64,000 nt of DNA from Clostridia bacterium. GTDB taxonomy: Bacteria > Bacillota > Clostridia > Lachnospirales > Lachnospiraceae. This document shows, in pieces, positions 41,621 through 49,916 of the stretch. Where the stretch lies: assembly GCA_910574475.1 (NCBI GenBank), contig CAJTAT010000003.1:407943-471942 (forward strand). Reading direction: 5' to 3'. The position numbers and the translations under genes were made by a program. The notes below the pieces were generated by a model. It ran no database searches, was not told where the DNA came from, and was given only the letters and a program-made list of their open reading frames with translations. Every line of letters starts with the position of its first letter. Positions within the stretch are counted from its first letter, which is position 1.

Positions 41621-43443
41621 TACATCAGACAAATCTCGTCTCTTATCAGCATTGCTGTACAATGCCTGGCTTCATTATCCAAACGTAGGGTGACACCACT
41701 GATGGTTATTTCTGTCTCTGGATAAGCAAGACTGCACACCAATCGCTGTCCCTCTTGTTCTTGCAAATCTTCTTTTCTTTCTTTTAAGTAGTTTCCAAAC
41801 TGCTCCAATTTATTTTTATCCACAGCCAATTTCATCCGCATCATAGGTACTTTTTTGAGTTTTGCAGGACTGTCTGGCTGGCGCAACAACTTTTCATATT
41901 CTTCTTTCAGTTTTTCGATTTCCCGGGCCAGACATTCATACTCAAAAGTTTCTCCCGGCAATCCTCCAAGTTTGATGATTGTAAGATGCTCTGATTTGGA
42001 ACCCACGGTATTCGCTCGCACCTCACAGGCAGCCCGAGTAACTCCCCCTATAATAATTCCACGACCGGAGCAGGCCTGAACCACACCGTCGCTGTACACA
42101 TCGCAGTTAATAATACAGTCTGATTCCAAATGCTCCTTGACACAGACAACACTGCTCTCCAAATACTTTGCATAAAGGCCCCGGCCAGCCCGGATAATAG
42201 CTTCATTATCTCCTTTTACGCCCTTTTTTACAATGAGATCCCCACCAGCCTCTACATTGGAAGCTTCCAGCACTCCATCCACAGTGATATTCCCTGTGGC
42301 TTTGACTTGAAAACCACTGCATATATTTCCTTTGATATGCACATCACCCAGAAAATTAATATTTCCAGTGGAATAGTCCACATTTCCACCCACATTCAGC
42401 ACTGGCTTCACCTGGAAATTCTGTCCGCTGAATTCCACATTGCCTGATTGAGTCGCTATCAATCTGCTGCCATCTTCAGACACTTCCGTATTCCGGCCTT
42501 GGGGAACCCTGGCTTCTTTTCCATTTTTGGCAGAAATTTCCTGGTTAGTCACAGTCCTGCCATCTATACCGGCAGCAGGAGGAAGAATCTGACAAATCAC
42601 ATCCCCTTCATTTACATTATGGACAAAATTCAGCTCAGCATAATTTACATTTCCAAATCCATCTACACTAGCTTCCATCTCCCTATTTCTAGGAAACATA
42701 TCAATTATCTGTCCGTCTTTTCCGTCCACAGGCCGTTTTCCCTGGGCAGCTAGAAACAACCGAAAATACCTCTCTGTATTTTCACAAAGACTTTCAAGTA
42801 AAGTCTCCTCTATGCCAAACTCTACATGCTTTTCTTTTAGAGCCTGATTCAATATATTACGATTAATGTCTCTCCCTTTTCCCATGGGAGGATAGATAAA
42901 CAGCCATGCAGCCATCTTATCACCTGTAAGGAATACCTGCACCTGAGCATCGAGATCTGGAAGATACTCCTCCTTGTTCTCCAGGACTATTTTGGAATCA
43001 TTTTCCTCCGGCAAGGACTCTTCCTGCTTCTTTGCTTCCTCTAATTCCTTCTCTTGCTCTCTGGCCGCCTTGACCTTTTCCTGTTCATTCTTAATAAAAG
43101 AAAGTCGCTCATCGGCTGTGGAAGTCACAAGCTGCTTTAAGCGTCCCAGCTCACGCTCCAGCTGATTTTCAGGCAAAATCTCCCTCTCTTCTGCTGAGCC
43201 TTCCAGCCGAAGCACAGGAACCGGAAGCCATCCAGCCTGGTCACACCGCAATCTCCACAATTCATTTATGGCATGTTCAGGAGAAAGCTCCAAGCAGAGA
43301 GGATCGGGCAATGAAAGAGAAGCCTCCGCATCCTGTTCTTCTTTGGAGAGGCCTTCATCCTCAAATTTATCCTCAGTTTTATTCTCAGTTTCTTCTATAT
43401 TAGACCGAAACAGACGAGATAGTATCGATTTTTTTATTGCCAT
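41620..43443 (-). CDS. FapA (DUF342) family polymer-binding protein
   Basis: A 607-residue cytosolic protein. The N-terminal 130 residues are charged with a long coiled-coil-like stretch (AREQEKELEEAKKQEE). Residues about 180-310 match the FapA N-terminal domain (VNEGDVICQILPPAAGIDGR), and residues about 340-480 form the right-handed beta-helix with regularly spaced glycines (VGGNVDYSTGNINFLGDVHI, EASNVEAGGDLIVKKG). A second coiled coil follows near 520-560. FapA-like proteins occur with CheC/CheX and flagellar genes. Here they head an operon with CheX, CheY and hemerythrin. Confidence 0.88.
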   Translation of the reverse strand: MAIKKSILSRLFRSNIEETENKTEDKFEDEGLSKEEQDAEASLSLPDPLCLELSPEHAINELWRLRCDQAGWLPVPVLRLEGSAEEREILPENQLERELGRLKQLVTSTADERLSFIKNEQEKVKAAREQEKELEEAKKQEESLPEENDSKIVLENKEEYLPDLDAQVQVFLTGDKMAAWLFIYPPMGKGRDINRNILNQALKEKHVEFGIEETLLESLCENTERYFRLFLAAQGKRPVDGKDGQIIDMFPRNREMEASVDGFGNVNYAELNFVHNVNEGDVICQILPPAAGIDGRTVTNQEISAKNGKEARVPQGRNTEVSEDGSRLIATQSGNVEFSGQNFQVKPVLNVGGNVDYSTGNINFLGDVHIKGNICSGFQVKATGNITVDGVLEASNVEAGGDLIVKKGVKGDNEAIIRAGRGLYAKYLESSVVCVKEHLESDCIINCDVYSDGVVQACSGRGIIIGGVTRAACEVRANTVGSKSEHLTIIKLGGLPGETFEYECLAREIEKLKEEYEKLLRQPDSPAKLKKVPMMRMKLAVDKNKLEQFGNYLKERKEDLQEQEGQRLVCSLAYPETEITISGVTLRLDNEARHCTAMLIRDEICLM

Positions 43444-43524
43444 AGCTTCTAAGCCCTCCTAAGATTCTGCCTAAGCTCCCGGATCCTATTTTCTGTAACA
43501 AAGAAGTTATTATCTATGGAAATA

Positions 43525-43553
43525 ATTATAGCAAGCCCCCCATTCTCTGTCAA
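43525..43553 (-). promoter_or_regulatory. Promoter of the FapA-CheX-CheY operon
   Basis: On the minus strand TTGACA (43553-43548) and TATAAT (43530-43525) are 17 bases apart, a perfect sigma-A consensus. It lies about 80 bases upstream of the FapA start, in a 364-base divergent intergenic region. Confidence 0.8.
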
Positions 43554-43750
43554 GTGTCGCCCTCCCTGGCCAGCCACAAGAAAACCAACGTAAAACCGCA
43601 AAAATATATCTTTTCCTTAGACATCTCCTTGTAAAGAGAGAGGACTGTGGATCGCTAGAAAAGAAAACCTTTATTTCCGTGAAAAATCCAAAAAACTTCT
43701 GGACTAATTCTAGAAATTATGAGAAAATGTCTTTAAATATGACATTTCCT

Positions 43751-43762
43751 AGACTTAAGTCT
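43751..43762. promoter_or_regulatory. 12-bp perfect palindrome before the iron-sulfur scaffold gene
   Basis: AGACTTAAGTCT is a perfect palindrome 45 bases before the start codon at 43808, followed by A/T-rich ATTAAGATTTTAACTTAAC. It could be an operator for the scaffold/GGGtGRT genes. The rest of the 43554-43750 interval has no clear gene or hairpin. Confidence 0.35.
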
Positions 43763-43807
43763 TTGATTGTCATTAAGATTTTAACTTAACTTGAAAGGAG
43801 TTTTAAA

Positions 43808-44500
43808 ATGATTTATTCACATGAAGTTGAGAAAATGTGTCCGGTAGCACAGGGCGTAAATCATGGCGCTGCTCCCATCCCGGAAGAAGCAAAGTGGGTA
43901 CAGGCAAAAGAAATCAAAGATATTTCCGGCCTCACACATGGTGTTGGCTGGTGTGCTCCCCAGCAGGGCGCCTGCAAACTGACTTTAAATGTTAAGGAAG
44001 GTATCATTCAGGAAGCTCTGGTAGAAACCCTGGGATGCTCTGGAATGACCCACTCCGCAGCAATGGCTTCTGAGATTCTTCCTGGAAGAACGCTTCTGGA
44101 AGCACTGAACACAGATCTTGTCTGTGATGCAATCAATACAGCCATGAGAGAGCTGTTCTTACAGATCGTTTATGGACGTACCCAATCAGCATTTTCTGAG
44201 GATGGACTTCCCATTGGTGCAGGACTTGAGGATCTTGGCAAAGGTCTTAGAAGTCAGGTTGGAACTATGTATGGAACCCTGAAAAAGGGACCTCGTTACC
44301 TGGAGATGGCAGAGGGCTATGTGACTGGTATCGCCCTGGATGCAGAGGATCAGATCATCGGTTATAAGTTTGTGAATTTAGGCAAGATGACAGACTTTAT
44401 CAAAAAGGGCGACGATGCCAACACAGCTTGGGAAAAAGCACAGGGACAGTATGGACGTGTGGATGACGCAGTAAAGATCATCGACCCAAGACAGGAATAA
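43808..44500 (+). CDS. IscU/NifU-like iron-sulfur cluster scaffold protein
   Basis: A 230-residue protein. The middle resembles the scaffold fold, with the cysteine segments GVGWCAPQQGACKLTLNV and ETLGCSGMTHSAAMASEIL, and NTDLVCDAINTAMRELFLQ in the place of the third ligand region. It has extra N- and C-terminal parts not found in IscU. It is always paired with the GGGtGRT protein in Firmicutes, as here, 18 bases apart. A role in assembling or supplying a cluster to its partner is inferred. AAAGGAG precedes the ATG. Confidence 0.8.
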   Translation: MIYSHEVEKMCPVAQGVNHGAAPIPEEAKWVQAKEIKDISGLTHGVGWCAPQQGACKLTLNVKEGIIQEALVETLGCSGMTHSAAMASEILPGRTLLEALNTDLVCDAINTAMRELFLQIVYGRTQSAFSEDGLPIGAGLEDLGKGLRSQVGTMYGTLKKGPRYLEMAEGYVTGIALDAEDQIIGYKFVNLGKMTDFIKKGDDANTAWEKAQGQYGRVDDAVKIIDPRQE

Positions 44501-44518
44501 TCGAGGAGGTAGACAAAG

Positions 44519-45529
44519 ATGGCATTATTTGAATCTTATGAAAGACGTATTGATAAAATCACTGAGGTATTAAAAAGCTATGGCATCGCTTCTCTGGAAG
44601 AGGCGGAAAAGATCACAAAAGATGCCGGGCTGGACGTATACAATCAGGTCAAGGGAATTCAGCCTATTTGCTTTGAAAACGCATGCTGGGCTTACACCGT
44701 AGGCGCTGCTATCGCAATCAAGAAGGACTGCCGCAAAGCAGCAGACGCAGCAGCAGCAATCGGTGAGGGACTGCAATCTTTCTGTATCCCAGGATCAGTA
44801 GCTGATACACGGAAAGTAGGTTTGGGACACGGAAATCTGGGCAAAATGCTTCTGGAGGAAGAGACAGAGTGCTTCGCATTTTTGGCAGGCCACGAATCCT
44901 TCGCAGCAGCAGAGGGCGCCATCGGTATCGCAGAGAAAGCCAATAAAGTTCGCCAGAAACCTCTTCGTGTCATCCTGAACGGTCTTGGAAAGGACGCTGC
45001 TCAGATTATCGCAAGAATCAATGGATTTACATATGTAGAAACTGATTACGATCCTTACACCAATGAAGTGAAGGAAGTATTCCGCAAAGCTTACTCGGAA
45101 GGTCTTCGGGCAAAAGTAAACTGCTATGGCGCCAACAGCGTTCCAGAGGGTGTAGCAATCATGTGGAAGGAAAATGTGGACGTATCCATCACTGGCAATT
45201 CCACCAACCCCACTCGTTTCCAGCATCCAGTAGCGGGTACCTACAAGAAGGAAAGACTGGAAGCAGGAAAGAAATACTTCTCAGTTGCATCCGGCGGCGG
45301 CACAGGCCGTACCCTTCACCCAGACAACATGGCGGCAGGACCAGCTTCCTATGGTATGACAGATACTCTGGGACGTATGCACTCTGACGCACAGTTTGCA
45401 GGCTCCTCTTCCGTACCGGCTCATGTGGAAATGATGGGTCTTATCGGTGCCGGCAACAACCCCATGGTTGGTATGACTGTGGCTGTGGCTGTATCCATTG
45501 AGGAGGCTGCTAAGGCTGGTAAATTTTAA
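44519..45529 (+). CDS. GGGtGRT protein
   Basis: A 336-residue protein of a widely conserved but uncharacterised family named from its motif, present here as ASGGGTGRTLHPDNMA (about residues 258-273). Other conserved blocks are GLGHGNLGKMLLEEETECFA, LAGHESFAAAEGAIG and AGSSSVPAHVEMMGLIGAGN near the C-terminus. No membrane segment or known catalytic motif is visible; one region (FLAGHESFAAAEGAIGIAEK) is nucleotide-binding-like. The strong ribosome binding site and terminator suggest high expression. The function is unknown; the constant link with an iron-sulfur scaffold suggests a cluster-dependent enzyme. Confidence 0.88.
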   Translation: MALFESYERRIDKITEVLKSYGIASLEEAEKITKDAGLDVYNQVKGIQPICFENACWAYTVGAAIAIKKDCRKAADAAAAIGEGLQSFCIPGSVADTRKVGLGHGNLGKMLLEEETECFAFLAGHESFAAAEGAIGIAEKANKVRQKPLRVILNGLGKDAAQIIARINGFTYVETDYDPYTNEVKEVFRKAYSEGLRAKVNCYGANSVPEGVAIMWKENVDVSITGNSTNPTRFQHPVAGTYKKERLEAGKKYFSVASGGGTGRTLHPDNMAAGPASYGMTDTLGRMHSDAQFAGSSSVPAHVEMMGLIGAGNNPMVGMTVAVAVSIEEAAKAGKF

Positions 45530-45560
45530 TAAAATTTGAGATAAAAATAAGATAGTTCCT

Positions 45561-45600
45561 AAGAGTGAGTACAATAACGTTATGTGCTCACTCTTTTTTT
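45561..45600 (+). terminator. Terminator of the scaffold/GGGtGRT operon
   Basis: AAGAGTGAG (45561-45569) pairs with CTCACTCTT, with partial pairing inside the loop, followed by a run of T. Confidence 0.88.
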
Positions 45601-45623
45601 AACAAATCAAGGCAAGGGATTGA

Positions 45624-45655
45624 GGCGTACTGGACGTACGCCGATTGACGTTAAC
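45624..45655 (+). repeat. Intergenic repeat related to 38885-38911
   Basis: GGCGTAC-TGGAC-GTACGCC (45624-45642) is a small hairpin. CTGGACGTACGCCGA (45630-45644) is exactly repeated in reverse at 38897-38911, and similarity goes on through GAC and TTAACG/GTAACG. It marks the border between the GGGtGRT operon and the accessory region. Confidence 0.55.
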
Positions 45656-45758
45656 GCTGTCAGCCGCCAAAAGACGCAAGGTATAAACCAGATCAAAGAA
45701 CGAACCATTGGTTTATAAAGGTATTCAAATAAATATTCAAAGTTTGGAGGATATTAAG

Positions 45759-46334
45759 TTGGTGCATATAAGGAAAGCAAAAGAAACAGACCGTAATAAT
45801 ATAGCTTTATGTATTGCAGAAGGATTTGAAAAGGATTTTTCAATATTATGTAAAGATAACCAAAAAGTGGCAGATGCTATCGCCACGGGATTGAATATGG
45901 AAAGATTTTATGTGGCAGATATAAAGGGAAATATTGCGGGAGTGTTGGCAATTTCTGATTGCAATGGCAGAGCTGCAAGAGCAGAGAAAGCATCTTTGAA
46001 GAAATATTTTGGGTTCTTTAAAGGAATTATTGGTACTTTCGTTTTGAAAGAAGAATTTGAAAAGCAGCTTGAGTATCCTATTACAACTGGATACATAGAA
46101 TTTGTAGCAGTACGAAAAAAATACCGCAAACAAGGTATTGCTACAACTATGCTTCAAGAAAGTATGTTGCTTACAAATTATCAAGATTTTGTGCTTGATG
46201 TTACTGATATAAATAATAATGCTATTAAATGTTATACGAGTATCGGGTTTGAGGAATTTAAGCGTATTCCAGAAAAACATGGGAAGCAAAAAGGTTTTAA
46301 TGAGAAGATTTTTATGCGTTATTGTCGCAAATGA
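45759..46334 (+). CDS. GNAT family N-acetyltransferase
   Basis: A 191-residue acetyltransferase. The acetyl-CoA motif is VRKKYRKQGIATTMLQES (R/Q-x-x-G-x-A form), with preceding strand TTGYIEFVAV and a late NNAIKCYTSIGFEEFKR block typical of GNAT enzymes. The substrate is unknown; small-molecule or protein N-acetylation is possible. GGAGG at 45746-45750 lies 8 bases before TTG 45759, which I take as start; a GTG follows directly. The gene is distinctly rich in A/T compared with its neighbours, suggesting horizontal transfer. Confidence 0.82.
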   Translation: MVHIRKAKETDRNNIALCIAEGFEKDFSILCKDNQKVADAIATGLNMERFYVADIKGNIAGVLAISDCNGRAARAEKASLKKYFGFFKGIIGTFVLKEEFEKQLEYPITTGYIEFVAVRKKYRKQGIATTMLQESMLLTNYQDFVLDVTDINNNAIKCYTSIGFEEFKRIPEKHGKQKGFNEKIFMRYCRK

Positions 46335-46515
46335 AAAACATTTCGATTGATATAGGGAGCAGAAAACAAACGACCGACTATTTGTCTCAAATATTCACGA
46401 ACAGGGACACGCTCCTGCCACAACTGATGCAAGCTGCTGACTTGGCTGAGGATTGGAATATACGCTTACTTCCTTTGTGCCGCTCTGGAAAAAAGAATTG
46501 AAAAATATTAAGCTA
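46335..46515 (+). other. Non-coding or degenerate segment, possible gene remnant
   Basis: No complete gene. One plus-strand frame gives PQLMQAADLAEDWNIRLLPL and ends in GKKN, and another gives IHEQGHAPATTDASC; both look like broken coding sequence, but I do not recognise a parent family. It lies between the A/T-rich acetyltransferase and the two-component promoter, consistent with a transfer junction. Confidence 0.3.
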
Positions 46516-46548
46516 TTTCACACACATTCCATATTCTCATGTTATACT
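46516..46548 (+). promoter_or_regulatory. Two-component operon promoter with 33-nt shared box
   Basis: TTTCACACACATTCC is followed by a TATACT -10 at 46543-46548. The whole 33-nt block matches 48387-48419 at 25 of 33 positions. No good -35 is present, as expected for activator-dependent promoters. The response regulator encoded just downstream is the probable binder. Confidence 0.65.
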
Positions 46549-46570
46549 GACCCACAAAGGAGGTGTGTCA

Positions 46571-47230
46571 ATGGCAACATTACTAATTATTGAAGATGAT
46601 TATAAGACCAATGAAGCAATTTGCGAATACCTAAAGCCCGCAGGTCATAATGTTATCCCGGCTTATGACGGCGGGGAAGCGTTACAGATATTCCGTGAGA
46701 ACGGCATCGATCTTGTTGTGCTGGACATTATGCTGCCCCACATCAGCGGCCTATCTATTCTGCATGAGATACGGCGGACAAGCACAACACCCGTTTTGAT
46801 GCTCACAGCTATTGAGGACGAATATACCCAAGTTAGAAGTTTTGACGGGCAGGCCGACGATTATATGACAAAGCCCTTTTCTATGGTATTGCTGGGGAGG
46901 CGGATCACCGCCCTATTGCGGCGGAGCGGGCAGCCCCCGCTACCCCAAACTATAACTTTTGGCGATGTGACTGTTGATTTCTCCGGTTACACTGCCAGCG
47001 ATAGCACTGGGAAAATCGACATCATGCCCAAGGAAATTGATTTACTCCGGCTGTTGGTGGAACATAAGGGGCTGGTGTTAACCCGTTCACAGATTTTAGA
47101 CGAGCTGTGGGGTGCTGATTATCCAATCATTGACCGAACTGTAGACACCTACATTAAAAATTTGCGAAAAAAACTCCGACTTGATTGTATTGTGACTGTC
47201 AAGGGTATTGGTTATAAATATGAGGTATAG
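46571..47230 (+). CDS. OmpR-family response regulator
   Basis: A 219-residue regulator: receiver with LLIIEDDYKTNE and phosphoacceptor in DLVVLDIMLPHISG, Lys in YMTKPFS, then a winged helix ending in LDELWGADYPIIDRTVDTYI. It is co-directional with a histidine kinase and an FtsX-type ABC exporter, the arrangement of BceR/VanR-like antimicrobial peptide response systems. GGAGGTG precedes the ATG at 46571; an upstream in-frame start is weaker. It probably activates its own and the transporter promoter through the shared box. Confidence 0.9.
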   Translation: MATLLIIEDDYKTNEAICEYLKPAGHNVIPAYDGGEALQIFRENGIDLVVLDIMLPHISGLSILHEIRRTSTTPVLMLTAIEDEYTQVRSFDGQADDYMTKPFSMVLLGRRITALLRRSGQPPLPQTITFGDVTVDFSGYTASDSTGKIDIMPKEIDLLRLLVEHKGLVLTRSQILDELWGADYPIIDRTVDTYIKNLRKKLRLDCIVTVKGIGYKYEV

Positions 47231-47232
47231 CC

Positions 47233-48330
47233 ATGAAACGATTAAAATTGTTTCCGAAGATATTCTTCTACACCCTGAGTATCATGCTCTTTGTTGTTGT
47301 AGTCACACACGGGCTGATCTATCTGCTTGCCCCACGGATGCAGCTTGCATTGAGTACCCAAGACGATGTTGTTGTCAGCATCAGACAAGAGCAGTTTGTA
47401 AACGAGGCAGTAGAAAAGGCTCTTCCTATCTCTTTAAGCTGCTCCCTATTGATTTCCATTATCTGCTCACTCCTGTTTTCCAAGGCGATTTCCGACCCCA
47501 TCAAAAAGATTTCAGCGTCAACCGGACAGATGATGAAATTGGACCACGGGGCAAACTGTTCTATTTATACAAAGGATGAAATTGGTATACTGGCGCAGAA
47601 CGTCAACGACCTGTATTCTAATCTGCTATCCACGATTGAACACTTGGAGCGGGAAAAAGACGCTGTGCGGGATATGGAGCGGGCCAAGGTTGACTTTCTG
47701 CGAGCGGCATCCCATGAGTTGAAAACACCTGTAACCGCGCTGAATGCCACCTTGGAAAACATGATTTTAGGTGTTGGGAAGTATCAGGACTATGCAACCT
47801 ATCTCCCAGAATGTAAAGAAATGGTCGAGCAGCTTTCCGGGATGATACATGAAATCCTGGAAACATCCAAACTGAATTTGACCGTCGAACCGCCAAAGCA
47901 GGTTGATGTGTCTGAACTGTTGGCGGAACTATGTGAACCCTACCAACTGATTGCGGCAGCACATCAAATTACGTTCTCTCTTGACCTGCCAGATCATTTT
48001 CCCACTGTGCTACCTGTCGACCCCTTCAGTAAGGCAGTATCAAATGTCCTTGCAAATGCAGTTACCTATACGGAGGCAGGGAAAACTGTTTCCGTCTATA
48101 TGGACGAAAACCATCTAATCATTAAAAACGAATGTGACCCTATCCCTGATTGTGAAATTTGCCGCCTGTTTGGACCGTTCTATCGTCCAGACTTCTCCCG
48201 GAGCAGAGAGAGCGGTGGCAACGGCCTGGGCCTCTATATTGTGGACACACTCTTGACCTCTATGAACATCCCCTATTCCTTTGCGCCTATGAAATCCCCG
48301 TCTGGGATGTGTTTTACAATTCATCTATAA
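47233..48330 (+). CDS. Membrane sensor histidine kinase
   Basis: A 365-residue kinase with two membrane segments (about residues 9-32 and 66-85) around a short external loop, a HAMP-like region (DPIKKISASTGQMMKL), HisKA with SHELKTPVTALNATLENM, and ATPase motifs FSKAVSNVLANAVTYTEAGK and GGNGLGLYIVDTLL. The short sensor loop suggests that it senses through the ABC transporter or the membrane, as in Bce systems. A terminator follows directly, so the exporter genes need their own promoter. Confidence 0.9.
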   Translation: MKRLKLFPKIFFYTLSIMLFVVVVTHGLIYLLAPRMQLALSTQDDVVVSIRQEQFVNEAVEKALPISLSCSLLISIICSLLFSKAISDPIKKISASTGQMMKLDHGANCSIYTKDEIGILAQNVNDLYSNLLSTIEHLEREKDAVRDMERAKVDFLRAASHELKTPVTALNATLENMILGVGKYQDYATYLPECKEMVEQLSGMIHEILETSKLNLTVEPPKQVDVSELLAELCEPYQLIAAAHQITFSLDLPDHFPTVLPVDPFSKAVSNVLANAVTYTEAGKTVSVYMDENHLIIKNECDPIPDCEICRLFGPFYRPDFSRSRESGGNGLGLYIVDTLLTSMNIPYSFAPMKSPSGMCFTIHL

Positions 48331-48339
48331 ATGCGGAAG

Positions 48340-48361
48340 ACTCCCTGGCTGGGGAGTTTTT
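48340..48361 (+). terminator. Terminator after the histidine kinase gene
   Basis: ACTCCC (48340-48345) pairs with GGGAGT (48352-48357), followed by TTTTTC. It separates the regulatory operon from the exporter operon. Confidence 0.75.
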
Positions 48362-48386
48362 CATTTCTGCTCAAATTCCATATACG

Positions 48387-48419
48387 TTTCATACCCATTC
48401 CACATTGTGGTGCTATTCT
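48387..48419 (+). promoter_or_regulatory. Exporter operon promoter with the shared 33-nt box
   Basis: TTTCATACCCATTCC then TATTCT at 48414-48419; the block aligns with 46516-46548 without gaps. The matching position relative to the -10 suggests a common activator. Confidence 0.65.
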
Positions 48420-48466
48420 ACGGGGGCGTTCTGAAGAACAACACAATGATATGGAGGTATCGAACC

Positions 48467-49903
48467 ATGAGCATTTTCAAGAGGGCGTTTCTATACGTCA
48501 CACGAAAACGGGGGAAAACAATTCTCCTGTTCACTATCCTGCTGATTATGGCAACCTTTGTCCTGACGGGTCTTTCCATCTGGAAAGCATCCGAGACTGT
48601 ACAATTTGATTTGCGACAGAGCTTAGGCGGCAAATTCGATGTTTTTGTGGATTGGAACAACAGCCCCTATGTTGTCAAAGAAACTGTCAAAGAGGAATAT
48701 GACGAGGATACCAAAAAGACCAGCAACGGCTTTATCATGTATTCCACTGTACAATTTACCCCGGAGAACATTGCGGCCATCAAGGACGTTTCTGGCGTAA
48801 AGTATTGCAGCGCAAGGCAGGACAATCTTCTCCCATTTGAGGGGCTTTCCCTGTTTCCTGGAACGATCTCAACCGATGCAAAATATCAAGGCTACACAAA
48901 GGCACTGGGCGTCTGCAACACGGAGGATGATGAACTTTTCATCACCGGCACACTGACGCTGACAGAAGGACGGCATGTCTCTGCCGACGATACCCATGTG
49001 GCGATCATCAGCCAGGACTTGGCGGAGAGAAACGAGTTGAAGATCGGGGACTACCTCACCGCACATTGTTACAGCATAGAAGATCAAGGCTTTACCGGAC
49101 AAAAAATTAAGGTGCAGATCATCGGACTGTTTACCCCGAACGCGGTGGAGCAGTTTGGTGAAACCGTCACCACCTACGACAAAATCCAGAACCGGGTATT
49201 TGTAGATTTGCAGTCCTCGAAAGAATTTGACGGTGGAGAAATCAACTACGGTTTTTCCGCCCTCCATGTCACCATAGCCGACCCGCAGGATATGGCGCGG
49301 GTGTTGGCCGAAGTCAAGGCCCTGCCGGGGATTGACTGGAAAGCCTTTACTGTTGAGGTGGACAATGAAACCTACGAAAACGCCGCCGCTCCGCTGGCTG
49401 CGCTGAATGAATTGGTTGTAACCCTGCTGGTGGTAATTATTGGTGTCAGCGCCATCATTCTGGCCCTGATTTTGACCCTTTGGACAAAGACCCGCATCCA
49501 TGAAATCGGCGTGTTCCTATCCGTGGGTATCAGAAAACCGGCCATCATCGGGCAGTATTTGATTGAGGTACTGCTGATCGCTGTCCTCGCCTTTGGCCTG
49601 TCCTACTTCACCAGCAACGCCATAGCGGGACAGATCGGCAACCAGCTGTTGGAGCAGAGTATGCAGACGGAATCGGAGGACGATAACAACCTTGTAACTG
49701 CCGCCGCTGCGGTCGATGTAGACGCAGATAACCTTATTCAGAAGCCCCTGCCTACGGAGGATGGTATCCAAGTGTCCGTTGGGCTGGATAATCTTGCACA
49801 ATTCTACCTGATTGGCCTTGCCATTATCACTGTGGCCGTCAGCGCATCGTCCATTACGGTCATGCGACTGAACCCCCGTGAAATACTATCTAAAATGAGC
49901 TGA
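48467..49903 (+). CDS. FtsX-like ABC transporter permease
   Basis: A 478-residue permease with the MacB/FtsX layout: one membrane segment at about residues 19-40, a long extracytoplasmic domain to about residue 310, then three membrane segments, the last near residue 450-468 before VMRLNPREILSKMS. Transporters of this type expel or extract peptides such as bacitracin, lantibiotics or other antimicrobials. GGAGGTATCGAACC lies before the ATG at 48467; an in-frame start at 48407 lacks a ribosome binding site. The next gene is its ATPase. Confidence 0.88.
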   Translation: MSIFKRAFLYVTRKRGKTILLFTILLIMATFVLTGLSIWKASETVQFDLRQSLGGKFDVFVDWNNSPYVVKETVKEEYDEDTKKTSNGFIMYSTVQFTPENIAAIKDVSGVKYCSARQDNLLPFEGLSLFPGTISTDAKYQGYTKALGVCNTEDDELFITGTLTLTEGRHVSADDTHVAIISQDLAERNELKIGDYLTAHCYSIEDQGFTGQKIKVQIIGLFTPNAVEQFGETVTTYDKIQNRVFVDLQSSKEFDGGEINYGFSALHVTIADPQDMARVLAEVKALPGIDWKAFTVEVDNETYENAAAPLAALNELVVTLLVVIIGVSAIILALILTLWTKTRIHEIGVFLSVGIRKPAIIGQYLIEVLLIAVLAFGLSYFTSNAIAGQIGNQLLEQSMQTESEDDNNLVTAAAAVDVDADNLIQKPLPTEDGIQVSVGLDNLAQFYLIGLAIITVAVSASSITVMRLNPREILSKMS

Positions 49904-49916
49904 AGGAGGGACTATT

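Noticed and set aside
45624..46515. Insertion sequence or integrase at the left border of the accessory region
   Set aside because: A hairpin repeat and broken coding sequence are present, but no transposase or recombinase motif and no terminal inverted repeats could be seen.
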